This document shows, piece by piece, positions 5,389-5,710 of a DNA stretch of 5,710 bases. Origin of the DNA: Limnohabitans sp. Its GTDB lineage: Bacteria; Pseudomonadota; Gammaproteobacteria; Burkholderiales; Burkholderiaceae_C. The stretch covers positions 1 to 5,710 of the forward strand of contig JACDQO010000491.1 of NCBI GenBank assembly GCA_015657605.1. The letters are read 5' to 3'. Within the stretch, counting starts at the first letter, position 1. Each line of letters begins with the position of its first letter. The notes beneath the pieces were generated by a model that had not been told where the DNA came from, ran no database searches, and saw nothing but the letters and a program-made list of their open reading frames with translations. The translations under genes were made by a program, and so were the position numbers.

Positions 5389-5404
5389 AGCCGCTTTTCC
5401 GGCT
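5389..5404 (+). promoter_or_regulatory. Short hairpin in the cysI-like leader
   Basis: AGCCG (5389-5393) pairs with CGGCT (5400-5404) around the loop CTTTTC, 31 bases before the ATG. No clear Shine-Dalgarno lies between it and the start, so the leader may rely on unstructured sequence for initiation. The stem is short and may be incidental. Confidence 0.25.
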
Positions 5405-5435
5405 TGATTCAACCGCTCGTCCAAAACAACAGCCC

Positions 5436-5710
5436 ATGTACCAGTACACCGAATTTGACCACCAGTTCGTACGCGCCCGCGCCGCCCAACACCGTGACCA
5501 GCTCGAGCGCTTTCAGACAGGCCAACTGAGTGCCGATGAGTTCAAGCCCCTGCGGCTGCAAAACGGCTGGTACGTGCAGCGTTATGCGCCCATGCTGCGC
5601 GTGGCGGTACCTTATGGCGAAATCTCGGCCCCCCAGCTCAAAGTGCTGGCTCAAATTGCCCGCGAGTACGACACGCCTGACGCCGCCCTGCTGGCCGAGG
5701 CCCAGGCCAC
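5436..5710 (+). CDS. cysI: Sulfite (nitrite) reductase hemoprotein, N-terminal fragment
   Basis: The frame runs open from the ATG at 5436 to the window end, giving 91 full codons of a gene truncated at its 3' end. The start MYQYTEFDHQFVRARAAQ and the block LQNGWYVQRYAPMLRVAV (41-58) match, from memory, the N-terminus of the siroheme/4Fe-4S sulfite reductase beta subunit of Burkholderiales, in the nitrite/sulfite reductase ferredoxin-like domain. The enzyme reduces sulfite to sulfide in assimilatory sulfur metabolism. The siroheme and cluster-binding cysteines lie in the unseen part, so sulfite versus nitrite specificity cannot be settled here. No good Shine-Dalgarno precedes the ATG, but no alternative in-frame start is seen and the N-terminus fits. 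It is transcribed divergently from rpsO. Confidence 0.85.
   Translation, partial: MYQYTEFDHQFVRARAAQHRDQLERFQTGQLSADEFKPLRLQNGWYVQRYAPMLRVAVPYGEISAPQLKVLAQIAREYDTPDAALLAEAQA

Overview
The window looks like a conserved housekeeping segment of a betaproteobacterial chromosome. Burkholderiales is well supported and Comamonadaceae is probable; the genus cannot be told from this sequence. The assignment rests on protein similarity recalled from memory and on gene order: rpsO, pnp, a PIG3-type quinone oxidoreductase, tpiA, secG, then tRNA-Leu. In this group the nuo (complex I) operon usually follows that tRNA, but it would lie outside the window. Base composition is moderately GC-rich, and no mobile element, CRISPR array or phage gene was seen.

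Layout on the minus strand, in transcription order: rpsO (ribosomal protein S15, 4783-5049) has a perfect TATAAT -10 box at 5161-5166 and ends in a strong intrinsic terminator (4721-4766). Next comes pnp (polynucleotide phosphorylase, 2468-4573), with a leader hairpin at 4644-4689. Then an MDR-family quinone oxidoreductase (1405-2415), tpiA (653-1405, sharing one base with the oxidoreductase in a TGATG junction), secG (227-613), and a tRNA-Leu(GAG) (1-71) cut by the window edge. On the plus strand, the first 91 codons of a sulfite reductase hemoprotein gene (cysI-like, from 5436) diverge from rpsO across a 386-base intergenic region with dense palindromes.

The most unusual point is pnp. As written, its frame is broken by about 13 single-base indels: one insertion near 4255-4259, four deletions at 3628-3682, seven insertions at 3024-3095 and one deletion near 2665. 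Undoing them restores a consensus-like PNPase of about 700 residues. All neighbouring genes are intact. Sequence or assembly error is the likeliest reading, with a very recent pseudogene second.

How the genes fit together: S15 and PNPase are the classic translation and RNA-decay pair. The RNA hairpin in the pnp leader resembles, in position and shape, the RNase III/PNPase autoregulatory hairpin known in enterobacteria. Glycolysis (tpiA), protein export (secG) and a redox enzyme follow in the same direction. The divergent cysI-like gene begins sulfate assimilation. I found no convincing undescribed system. The best leads are the pnp indel pattern, the pnp and pnp-downstream hairpins, and the rpsO/cysI intergenic region with a possible 24-codon leader ORF.
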